The notes under the pieces are model-generated. The model did no database searches. It was not told where the DNA came from and worked only from the letters and a program-made list of their open reading frames with translations. Position numbers and translations under genes: made by a program. A stretch of 64,000 nucleotides of DNA from Deltaproteobacteria bacterium (GTDB taxonomy: Bacteria > Myxococcota_A > Polyangia > DRWM01 > JAAZOP01): the NCBI GenBank assembly GCA_016218815.1, contig JACRCX010000159.1, positions 1 to 64,000 of the forward strand, in the 5' to 3' direction. This document shows, piece after piece, positions 16,033 through 23,977 of the stretch; the stretch's first letter is position 1, and each line of letters opens with the position of its first letter.

Positions 16033-17814
16033 TCATTCGGTCCCGGCGAGGTCCGTGGCGTCGCGCACGCGGCGGACGAGCACGCGGATGTCCTTGTCGC
16101 CGGGCCGGAGCGAGCGGGCGCGCTCGACATGGCGTCTTGCGTTCCACGGGTCGCCGGCCCGTGCGAACGCGACGGCCAGGTTGCCGTGGGCGGCGGCGCT
16201 GCGGGGATTCCAGCGCACCGCCCGCGCGAAGGCAGCAGTCGCCTGACCGATCAACGCCCGGCGCAGGAGGCAGTTCCCCAGCGCCAGCTCCGCGGCGGGA
16301 GAGGGCGCGAGCCGCGAGGCCCGTTCGAGGAAGGCGCAACCGGTCGGCGCGCGCCCGCCCTGCTCGGCGGCGCCCATCGCGAGCGCTGCGCCGCCGTGCC
16401 AGGGGTTGACCGCCAGCGCGGCGGCGGGCCGACCGGCGACGAACAGCGCGTCGGCCGCGGCGAGCCAGCAGGGAAGCGCGGCGAGCGCCAGGCCCACTGC
16501 GAAGACGGCGGCTCGAGACGAATCCGCCAGGATTCGCGCAAGGCCTTCGTTCCCCGGAGCGCGTCCCGCGCCTTCCGGGACTTCGCCGCCGGAGCCGCGA
16601 CGACCGGCGGCCACGGCGGCCCCGGCGAGCAGGCCCAGGACGAGTTGGGTCGGAACGAGGTGGCCCGGGAAGCCCGCGAGGGCCAGCACCACCCACGCGA
16701 CGGCGACCCCCGCCAGGCCCGCCACGGAGGAAACCGCCGGCGCACAGGGCTCGGCGTCCATGCGCGGCGACGCCGGACCCGCGAGACGACGCGGTCGGAG
16801 CGCCCGCACGAATCCGGCGGCGAGCGCGAGCCAGACGGCGAGCAGGCCGGCGAGCCCGAGCGCGCCCCGCTCCACCAGCACGTGCAGCGGTTCGTTGTGG
16901 GCGTGCAAGGCGCGCGTCCACAGCGGAGCGAGACCCGGATCCTCCGCCACGAGGCGCCCCTGCGCGTCGAGGTACGCTCGCGGGAACCCTCCGAGGCCGT
17001 TGCCGGCCAGGGGGGCGACCGCCGCCGCATCCAGGGACGCATTCGCGAGGAAGGCCCGTCCCTGCCAGCGTTCCCGCACGCCCGGGAAGGCGAGCGCCGC
17101 GGCCGCTCCCAGGGCAAGGACGGCGGCACCGAGCACGGCGAGTCGACGGCGGTCGTTCGCGACGAGGGCGACGAGTCCGAGCGCCGCGAGGCCGGCGCCG
17201 GCGGCGACCCAGGCGGCGAGCGACTCGAGGCGCACCAGCGCCGCGAGCAGGACGAGGGCGAGGGCGGCAGCCGTGGCGCGACGAGCGCGTCCGCCGGCCG
17301 ACGCGAGCCCCCAGGCCGCCGCGGGGAGACCGAGCGCCACCATGGCGGCGGTGAAGTCGGGATTGCCCATCGTTCCGGCGCCGCGAAGCGCGCCGGCCTC
17401 GAGCGGCGCGCCGAAGCTCTCCGGCAGCGCGACGGCGGCGACCGCCGCGGCGGCCGCCGCGACCGCGACCAGGACGATCCGGGGAGCGGCGGCCGCGGAC
17501 AGCCGGACGGCGACGAGGGCAGCCCCTGCGAACAGGAGGTCGAACCACAGCTCCTGCGCGGCGGCGGCCGGGGAAGCCGCGCGGAAGAGGGCCGGCAGGG
17601 ACAGGGCGAGGTACAGGAGGAAGGCGGGACCGAGCGCACCGAGACCTCGCGGCCGCCCGCCCGGCGTCCGTCGGGTCGCGAGCAGCAGCGCCGCGACGAT
17701 CGGGCCGGCCAGCAGCGCCTTGGCGGACTGGAAGGTCGACAGCGTGGGCACGAAGAAGAGGGCCGCGGCCGGAACGAGGACCGGTACGAGCCGGCGCGGG
17801 ACGGCATCCGTCAC
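16033..17814 (-). CDS. O-antigen ligase-like membrane protein with C-terminal TPR
   Basis: A 593-residue Ala/Leu-rich polytopic protein with about 12 predicted helices. The large periplasmic loop contains NGLGGFPRAYLD and ALHAHNEPLHVLVERG, matching the WaaL/Wzy-C (PF04932) signature with its conserved H.HN...E.G motif. The family transfers or polymerises undecaprenyl-linked glycans in the periplasm. After the last helix there are two or three TPR-like units (about 470-590: AFLERASRLAP, AFARAVRWNPRSAAAHGNLAVAFARAGD), a frequent addition in this family. It begins 15 nt after the HEAT-repeat gene stop, so the two form an operon. No glycosyltransferase neighbour is present, so the glycan is unknown. 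Confidence 0.7.
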   Translation of the reverse strand: MTDAVPRRLVPVLVPAAALFFVPTLSTFQSAKALLAGPIVAALLLATRRTPGGRPRGLGALGPAFLLYLALSLPALFRAASPAAAAQELWFDLLFAGAALVAVRLSAAAAPRIVLVAVAAAAAAVAAVALPESFGAPLEAGALRGAGTMGNPDFTAAMVALGLPAAAWGLASAGGRARRATAAALALVLLAALVRLESLAAWVAAGAGLAALGLVALVANDRRRLAVLGAAVLALGAAAALAFPGVRERWQGRAFLANASLDAAAVAPLAGNGLGGFPRAYLDAQGRLVAEDPGLAPLWTRALHAHNEPLHVLVERGALGLAGLLAVWLALAAGFVRALRPRRLAGPASPRMDAEPCAPAVSSVAGLAGVAVAWVVLALAGFPGHLVPTQLVLGLLAGAAVAAGRRGSGGEVPEGAGRAPGNEGLARILADSSRAAVFAVGLALAALPCWLAAADALFVAGRPAAALAVNPWHGGAALAMGAAEQGGRAPTGCAFLERASRLAPSPAAELALGNCLLRRALIGQATAAFARAVRWNPRSAAAHGNLAVAFARAGDPWNARRHVERARSLRPGDKDIRVLVRRVRDATDLAGTE

Positions 17815-17829
17815 CCCGTCATCCTCCCG

Positions 17830-20010
17830 TCAGCGGTACTCGTCGGGCTCGCGATCCTCGAGCAGCATCGCGAGGCGCTGGCGCATCGTCGGGTCATGTT
17901 CCGCGGCGAGGCTCTGTTCGAGGAACGCGGCGACGCCGGCGGCGCGGGACACGCGCAGGGTCCGCTCGGCCTCCTCGGCCAGGGCGGGATTCCCGCGACG
18001 CATCGTGTCCGAGAGGTAGCGGTAGGCCTCGGGGACGTCGTGCGGCAGCAGGGCGGCGGCGACCTGCACCGCGGTCAGCGGCTCGGCCTCGCGCATCGCC
18101 AGCAGCAGCCGCTCCTCGATCCCGGGGCGCTCGACGAAGCCGAGCAGGAAGGCTGCGTCGCGCCGCTGCTCGAGCGAGCCGCCGCGGAGAACGTCGACCA
18201 GGCGGTCGAGGGACGCGGTCCCGCCGAGGTTGGCCAGCGAGAAGTCCTGATACAGCCGCGTCGTGTCGTCGCGCTCGGGGACGGCCGCGATCGCGGCAAC
18301 GTCGGCCTCCGCGGCGACGGCGCCGAGGGCGAGGTAGATCTGCTCGCTGGTGGCGCCGGAGGAATGCCAGGCGGTCTCCAGGAGAAAGCGCTCCATGCCG
18401 GCCACCCGCCGGTCGCGGACGAGGTTCAGGGCGGCGGCGGTCCCCGGGCCCTGGGTCATGACGGTGTAGGCCAGGGCCGGGACGAACGGCGCGGGGTCGA
18501 AGGCGGGCACGACGGCGAGGGCCCGCAGCGCCTGATCGAGATCGGCGACGTCTCCGGATCGCAGGAGGGCGAGCACCTCGGGCACGACGCGCGGATCCCC
18601 GGCCTCGGCCAGGAGCCGAATCGCGCGCTCGCGGACCCGCGCGGGATGAGGCGTTTCCCCGGACAGCAGCTCCTCCAGGACCAGGTGGCGGAAGCGCTCG
18701 CCGTCGATGCGGTTCAAGGCCACGACCATGTCGAGCTGGACGAACGGGTTGTCGGACTCGACGCCGGCCTCCAGGGCGGGGACGGCGCGCGGATCGCGGA
18801 GGCGTCCGAGTGCGACGGCCGCTTCGGAGCGGACGAGGTCGTTCGCGTCGGCCAGCGCGGCGACGAGGGCGTCGGTCGCCTTGGCCTCCCCGCCGCCGAC
18901 CTCGCCCAGGGCGAAGGCGGCGTTGAAGCGAAAGTACGCGCGGGGGTCGCCGAGCAGGCCGACGAGGTTGTCGAGGACCCACGCGCGTTCGCCGAGCCGC
19001 GCGAGGGCGATGGAGGCGTTGTTGAGGTGGCGCGCGTTCTGGGTCTGGAGGGCCACCTCGCGCAGGAAGGAGCGGGCGCCGGGGCTGCCGATGCGGCCCA
19101 TGGCGAGGATGACCTGGTTCTGGACCGCGGCGTCGCGGCCCTCGTAGTGGGCGGCCAGCGCATCGACGGCCTCGGTCGCGCCGAGCCAGCCGAGATACCG
19201 GACCGCGCGGCCCGCGACGACCTCGTCGCCGGCGAGGAAGCCCAGGAAGGCCCGGATCAGCTTCGCCCGCGGCAGGCGGGCGCGCGTGGCCCAGAGGGCG
19301 CGCGCCGTCCCGGACCACAAGTACGCCCGCTGGGGGTCGCGGGCGACGGCGAAGAGCAGGTCGAGCGAGCGAGGTTCGCCGATGGCGCCGAGGGCATCGA
19401 CGGCGGCGGCCTGGACCCACGCCGGCTCGGAGGGGTCGCGGAGCAGGGCCAGGATACGATCGGCGTGGGCGGGATCGCCGAGGTTGCCCAGGGCCCGAAC
19501 GGCATGGAGGCGGACGTCGGGAGAGGCGTCGTCCAGGGCCAGGACGAGGGTGTCGCGGGCGGCGGGATCGCGGATCTCGGCCAGGGCCCAGGCGCAGGCG
19601 GCGCGGACGCCGTCGTCGAGGTTGTTGAGCAGGCCTTCCGAGAGGGCGGTCGTGGCGGCGCGGCCGAGGCGGGTGAGGTCGGCGGTGCCGGGCAGCTCGT
19701 CGGCGGTGACGTTGACGAGCACGTCGGGGTCGGTGGGCAGGAGGGCCAGCAGGCGCGACGCTCCGCCCTCCCCTTCCGCCGCGGGGTTTGCGGACCCGGC
19801 GCGGATCGCGCGACCCTCGTTCGGCGGACCGCCGGGCGCACCGCGCCGGAGCACGGGCCGTCGCGCCGGCTCCGCGGCTCCGCCACCGGAGCGCGGAGCG
19901 AGCGCGAAGAACAGCGCGACGCCCAGCGCGAGAGCGGCGGGCAGCAGGCCCACGAGCAGCGGCAGCAGCAGCGAACGCTTCGTCCGTCCCGTCTCGAGCG
20001 GCTCGACCAT
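17830..20010 (-). CDS. Membrane-anchored HEAT-repeat protein
   Basis: The start at 20010 is chosen for GAGGTG just upstream and because the hydrophobic helix follows at once (MVEPLETGRTKRSLLLPLLV..., about residues 13-37); the upstream frame is Pro/Arg junk. After a Pro/Arg-rich linker (40-90) almost the whole 726-residue protein consists of HEAT/PBS-lyase-type helical repeats of about 31-33 residues, with recurring DP.VR..A..ALG and LARLGE/LGRLRDPRAVPAL motifs. Such solenoids act as scaffolds. With its N-terminal helix the scaffold is probably periplasmic. It is coupled to the downstream O-antigen-ligase-like gene (15-nt gap), which suggests a shared role in envelope assembly. No enzyme motif is visible. 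Confidence 0.75.
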   Translation of the reverse strand: MVEPLETGRTKRSLLLPLLVGLLPAALALGVALFFALAPRSGGGAAEPARRPVLRRGAPGGPPNEGRAIRAGSANPAAEGEGGASRLLALLPTDPDVLVNVTADELPGTADLTRLGRAATTALSEGLLNNLDDGVRAACAWALAEIRDPAARDTLVLALDDASPDVRLHAVRALGNLGDPAHADRILALLRDPSEPAWVQAAAVDALGAIGEPRSLDLLFAVARDPQRAYLWSGTARALWATRARLPRAKLIRAFLGFLAGDEVVAGRAVRYLGWLGATEAVDALAAHYEGRDAAVQNQVILAMGRIGSPGARSFLREVALQTQNARHLNNASIALARLGERAWVLDNLVGLLGDPRAYFRFNAAFALGEVGGGEAKATDALVAALADANDLVRSEAAVALGRLRDPRAVPALEAGVESDNPFVQLDMVVALNRIDGERFRHLVLEELLSGETPHPARVRERAIRLLAEAGDPRVVPEVLALLRSGDVADLDQALRALAVVPAFDPAPFVPALAYTVMTQGPGTAAALNLVRDRRVAGMERFLLETAWHSSGATSEQIYLALGAVAAEADVAAIAAVPERDDTTRLYQDFSLANLGGTASLDRLVDVLRGGSLEQRRDAAFLLGFVERPGIEERLLLAMREAEPLTAVQVAAALLPHDVPEAYRYLSDTMRRGNPALAEEAERTLRVSRAAGVAAFLEQSLAAEHDPTMRQRLAMLLEDREPDEYR

Positions 20011-20231
20011 GGCGCACCTCGCCGGCCTGGGCGGCGGGGGGGAGTCCTCTGGCGGGACGGGATTCGGCCCCGCGGCCCGGCGTCCGTTGGTCCGGCGATC
20101 GCGCGCTGCCGGCGCGTCCGGGGCGTTCGTCGCCCCGGGAGTGCCGGCCGTTCGCGATGCGCCCGGCCCGCCCCGTCCCCGGGCGGGCCGCACGACGGGC
20201 GCTTCGACGGCGTCGCGGCCAAGTCATTCAG

Positions 20232-22073
20232 CTAGCGCCGGCCGAACATCTTCTCCAGCTCGGCGCGAGTGAGCACCGCCCAGGCGGGGCGGCCGTGGGG
20301 GCAGTGGTCGCCGAAGTCGACCTGGTCCATGCGCGCCAGGAGCGCGTGCACCTCGGCGTCCGAGACGCGCTTGCCGGCGCGGATCGCCGAATGGCACGCA
20401 ACGGTCGCAAGGCCGCGCTCGACGACCGTGCGCTCGCCGCCGCGTCCGTGAAGCAGCGAGGCCGCCGTTTCGCGCAGCGCCTCGGCGGGATCGCCCTTGA
20501 GGGTGACCGGGTGCGCGCGAAGCAGCGCGCGGTCGGGGCCGAACGCTTCGGCATCGAATCCCAGGAGGCCGAGCGCCTCGGCCTCGTCCTCCACCACCGC
20601 CAGCAAGTCGGCGCGCAGCGGCACGGCGAGCGGCTCGAGCAGGGTCTGCGACGGTAGACCGCCGTCGCGGAGGGAGGCGCGCAGGTCCTCGTAGACGACT
20701 CGCTCGTGGGCAGCGTGCTGGTCGATGAGCACGACCAGGTCGTTTCCCTCGCAGACCAGGTAGGTGAGGAACACCTGGCCGGCGGGGACGAGCGAGGCGA
20801 AGGAGAGGCTGGTGGCTCGTGGCCGGTAGCTGGCGGTCGGCCAGGGGTGGGCGGGCGGGGCGGGCCCTTCGGCAGGCTCAGGGCAGGCTGGGAAGCGGCC
20901 CGGAGCGAGGGGAAACACGGGGAGCTGTAGGGCGGGCGAGGACGGCGGCGTTAGCGACCACTGGGAGCCCGGGGCTCCGGAGGCACTTGGCGGCCACGGA
21001 CGACCTGCGCCGGTTGCGGGAGCGAACGTCCCGCCGGGCTCGGAAGGGGCGGCCGGGACCGCGGGGCGGTCCTCGCCGCGCGCGCGGGCCATGCCGTCGC
21101 GCAGGATGTGGAGGACGGCGGAGTAGATCTGGCGGGGGTTGGCGAAGCGGACTTCCTCCTTGCGGGGGTGGACGTTGACGTCGACGGCGGCGGGATCGAG
21201 CGTGAGGTAGACGACGCCGGGGGGGAGCGCGCCGCCGGGGAGCATGCCTTCGTAGGAGGCGGCGACGGCCGCGACGACGGCGCGATCGTTGACGCGCCGG
21301 CCGTTGACCAGCAGCTCGAGGTGACGGACGCCCTTCTGGGCGTGCTCCGGCCCGGCGAGGAAGGCGAGCACGGACAGGCCTTCCAGCGCGCCGGACAGCT
21401 CGGCGAGCGGCGGCTCGGGCAGGACGGCGCGCACGCGGTCGCCGATGCGGGTGCAGGGGAGGAAGCGGCGGATGGCCCGCCCGTCGTGGTGGAGGGAGAA
21501 ACCGACCTCCGGGTGGGACAGCGCGAGCCACTCGACGACCTTGACGCACGCGGCAAGCTCGGTGCGCGGGGACTTGAGGAACTTGCGACGGGCGGGGGTG
21601 CGGTAGAAGAGGTCGCGGACGGAGACGCTGGTGCCGGGGGGCGCGCCGGCGGGGCGAACGACGGGGTCGGCCCCTTCCTCGGCGAGGACTTCGGTCCCTT
21701 CGTCGTCCTGTGGGCGACGGGTGAGGAGGCGGAGGCGGGAGACGGCGGCGATGGCGGGGAGGGCCTCGCCGCGGAAGCCGAACGTGTCGATGCGGCGAAG
21801 ATCCTCCTCGCTGGAGAGCTTGCTGGTGGCGTGGCGAAGGAGTGCGAGGGCGGCCTCGTCGCGGGCGAGGCCGCAGCCGTCGTCGCGGACGAGGATCTCC
21901 TCGCTGCCCGAGCCGCGCAGCACGACGTCGACCTGCGTGGCGCCCGCGTCCAGGGCGTTCTCGACCAGCTCCTTGACGGCGGAGGCGGGGCGTTCGACGA
22001 CCTCTCCCGCGGCGATCTGGTTGGCCAGGTCGGGGGGGAGGACGCGGATGGGTGCGCGGGGTTCGGCGGGCAC
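20232..22073 (-). CDS. mutL: DNA mismatch repair protein MutL
   Basis: The GTG start at 22073 puts the family hallmark IRVLPPDLANQIAAGEVVERPAS at residue 8; there is no Shine-Dalgarno match. The GHKL ATPase has ELVENALDAGA, DDGCGL, DTFGFRGEALPAI and the GT.V.V..LFY..PAR loop. The C-terminal domain carries the metal endonuclease motif DQHAAHERVVYE plus ACHSAIRAGK and CPHGRP, so this is a nicking MutL of the non-E. coli type, 613 residues. The linker (about 340-430) is Pro/Ala-rich, and part of it (about 395-422, including ACPEPAEGPA) is translated from two dispersed repeat elements seen elsewhere between genes. It is the upstream member of a minus-strand run with the HEAT-repeat gene. Confidence 0.95.
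   Translation of the reverse strand: MPAEPRAPIRVLPPDLANQIAAGEVVERPASAVKELVENALDAGATQVDVVLRGSGSEEILVRDDGCGLARDEAALALLRHATSKLSSEEDLRRIDTFGFRGEALPAIAAVSRLRLLTRRPQDDEGTEVLAEEGADPVVRPAGAPPGTSVSVRDLFYRTPARRKFLKSPRTELAACVKVVEWLALSHPEVGFSLHHDGRAIRRFLPCTRIGDRVRAVLPEPPLAELSGALEGLSVLAFLAGPEHAQKGVRHLELLVNGRRVNDRAVVAAVAASYEGMLPGGALPPGVVYLTLDPAAVDVNVHPRKEEVRFANPRQIYSAVLHILRDGMARARGEDRPAVPAAPSEPGGTFAPATGAGRPWPPSASGAPGSQWSLTPPSSPALQLPVFPLAPGRFPACPEPAEGPAPPAHPWPTASYRPRATSLSFASLVPAGQVFLTYLVCEGNDLVVLIDQHAAHERVVYEDLRASLRDGGLPSQTLLEPLAVPLRADLLAVVEDEAEALGLLGFDAEAFGPDRALLRAHPVTLKGDPAEALRETAASLLHGRGGERTVVERGLATVACHSAIRAGKRVSDAEVHALLARMDQVDFGDHCPHGRPAWAVLTRAELEKMFGRR
20807..20842 (-). repeat. Degenerate GGTGGCT heptads inside the mutL linker
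   Basis: The plus strand reads GGCTGGTGGCTCGTGGCCGG and continues TAGCTGGCGGTCGGCC. It is the same heptad family as at 4866 and 32586, here in frame in the MutL linker (about residues 411-422). Confidence 0.5.
20862..20889 (-). repeat. CCCTTCG...GCTCAGGG element inside the mutL linker
   Basis: GGGCCCTTC-GGCAG-GCTCAGGGC, then AGGCT. It differs from the intergenic copy at 28902-28925 only in the central five bases. Translated on the minus strand it gives the ACPEPAEGPA stretch of MutL. Confidence 0.65.
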
Positions 22074-22245
22074 GGAGGAACCGTATCATGTCGTGCGACG
22101 GGACTCACGGTGGAGCGGCGGCGAGAGGCATCCGCCCCGCAGAACACGACGATGGCGTGGTCCGTGACGCAGCTACGGACGTTCCGGTAGCTACCGGCTG
22201 ATCCATGCGACCGCGGAACGTCTTCCGACGCCGGCCATCGGGGTC

Positions 22246-23853
22246 CTAGGACCTCGAGGCACAGTACAACGCCGCCCGCCCGCCGTCGTCGACCAGGGAT
22301 TCCCCGGGACCCCGGCGCAAGGACAGCACCGGACAGGGACGCGGAGCGTCGCTCCACTCGCGCGGCTCCCAGGTCCAACCGGGCTCGGTGGGAAGACCGC
22401 AACGGCTGCCATCCCACGAGCGGGCGGCCTGACGGATGAGGCAGTCACGGCGGAGCCTGCCGTCACTTTGACGGACGAGACCGAGGTCGCGCTTGAGAGG
22501 TGCGCAGGTCGTGCCGGTGGCCGGGACGATGCACGGCTCCGGGTCGAGCGCATTCCCGATCGTCGCCGGCGGACAGCTTGACGGGGGACACGCGGGGTCG
22601 GTCTCGCAGGGACGATCGTCGGACAGGGTCTCGACGATGAAACAGTCGGCCGAGCAGAGTGCGGGCGGGGCAGGATCGCCGTCGTCCGTGCCGTCGAACG
22701 GCAAGTCGAACGGAGGGCAGTCGGACGGGAGGTGCTCGACGATCTTGCGGGAGATGCCCCGGACGGCGTCGGCGTAGTCGCTCTTGCAGATCGAGTCCAC
22801 GTAGGCGTTCGAGCCGAAGCTGTGGGCCAGCTCGACGAAACGCCGCGGCGGGGTGGCGGTGCCCATGCTGGTATTGCAGGAAGGGATGAGCTGCGTCGGC
22901 GCCGCCGGATCGATCATCTCGTTCATCGCGGGCACCGCGAGGCAGCTCTCCAGGTGCAGGCCGTCACCGATGCAGGCCGGGGCGTCGAACGGGACGCCCA
23001 CGATCATGCCGAGGACGATCTGGTCCTGGTCCTCGGGCGGTTTGAGAGCGCGGAAGGCGTCGACATAGTCGGGCACCGACTCGACGAAGTCGGCATGCAG
23101 GAAGCAGCGAGTATTGAGGTGGCCGAGGTCGTCGCGAGTCGGGTCGAACATCTCGGTGTGGTCGGGACGGACCGAGCAGTCGTCCTCGTCCGTGACCCAG
23201 ATGAGCGCGAGCAGGGCGTCGGGGCGCAGGAAGCCGCGATTGCAGATGCCGGTATCCGGGTTGGTCGACGTGGCGGCCCGCATCGCCTTGAGCGGCTGCT
23301 CGAAGCCGCAGCCCTGCGTGCCCAGGGTCGCGATGCACGTGAAATCGTGCGCCATGGTGGCGGCGTCGTAGTCGAAGGCGTTGAGTTCGTCGCGCGAGAG
23401 GAAGGGCGGGTAGCTGGTCTCGCAGTCCAGCACCGCGGGGCTGGGCGTGTTGCGGAAGCACCCGTTGTCGCCGACGTCGGAAATGCTGCACGTCGACACC
23501 CGGTACCCGGCAGTGCCCATGTCCGACGAGATGACGCCGATGTTGAGGTCATCGACGGGCAGATGATCGGCGAACGTGTCGCCGTCGTCGTCCGCGGGGT
23601 CGACCAGCTCAGCGATCAGCTCGGGGAACCGGAGGGAGAGGGCCGACTGCTCCTGGGACATGGAGCCCGAGTTGTCCACCAGGACGGCCACGTCGACCCG
23701 CACGACGGGACGGTGCGCAGGCCAGGGAATCCACTCATACGGCAGCCCCCCGTCCGGACCCAACAGGCGACTGGGCCCCGGGTCGCAGGCGACGACCCCG
23801 ACGGCGAGAGCACCCGTGGCGACGATGAGACCGACGAAACGTCCGCGCGACAT
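22246..23853 (-). CDS. von Willebrand A domain lipoprotein, Cys-rich
   Basis: 535 residues; GGAGG 7 nt before the ATG. The type II signal peptide is MSRGRFVGLIVATGALAVGV followed by VAC, so it is lipid-anchored. Residues about 50-330 form a vWA domain with a perfect MIDAS start, VDVAVLVDNSGSMS, and later TSTNPD-type Thr and WVTDEDDCS Asp positions. It carries more than 20 Cys, including the C-terminal third (DCPPFDLP, CSADCFIVETLSDDRPC, CPPSSCPPATIG), which implies many disulfides. It is a secreted metal-dependent adhesion or scaffold module, a type common in Myxococcota and predatory bacteria. It is divergently transcribed from the kinase at 23978 across 124 nt, so shared regulation is possible. 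Confidence 0.85.
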   Translation of the reverse strand: MSRGRFVGLIVATGALAVGVVACDPGPSRLLGPDGGLPYEWIPWPAHRPVVRVDVAVLVDNSGSMSQEQSALSLRFPELIAELVDPADDDGDTFADHLPVDDLNIGVISSDMGTAGYRVSTCSISDVGDNGCFRNTPSPAVLDCETSYPPFLSRDELNAFDYDAATMAHDFTCIATLGTQGCGFEQPLKAMRAATSTNPDTGICNRGFLRPDALLALIWVTDEDDCSVRPDHTEMFDPTRDDLGHLNTRCFLHADFVESVPDYVDAFRALKPPEDQDQIVLGMIVGVPFDAPACIGDGLHLESCLAVPAMNEMIDPAAPTQLIPSCNTSMGTATPPRRFVELAHSFGSNAYVDSICKSDYADAVRGISRKIVEHLPSDCPPFDLPFDGTDDGDPAPPALCSADCFIVETLSDDRPCETDPACPPSSCPPATIGNALDPEPCIVPATGTTCAPLKRDLGLVRQSDGRLRRDCLIRQAARSWDGSRCGLPTEPGWTWEPREWSDAPRPCPVLSLRRGPGESLVDDGGRAALYCASRS

Positions 23854-23940
23854 CCAGCGTCCTCCGTGTCCGACCCGTCATCAGGGTATCGCATTCCCGG
23901 ACCACAAGCCATCTGCGTGCGGGCGATGACGCGGCTTCAT

Positions 23941-23970
23941 TTGACCCTCGCGGAACGCGGATGCTACGTT
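23941..23970 (+). promoter_or_regulatory. Possible promoter giving a leaderless mRNA
   Basis: TTGACC (23941-23946), an 18-nt spacer, then TACGTT (23965-23970). The start site would fall within a base or so of the ATG at 23978, and no Shine-Dalgarno sequence precedes that ATG. Confidence 0.3.
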
Positions 23971-23977
23971 CCGTGCG

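Noticed and set aside
9444..16130. A 2228-codon open frame on the minus strand opposite the repeat kinase.
   Set aside because: It mirrors the GC-rich codon pattern of the repeat array, has no start context, extends over a gene boundary and encodes an Arg/Ala/Pro/Val-rich sequence with no fold. It is a shadow frame kept open by the absence of the needed triplets in the repeat.
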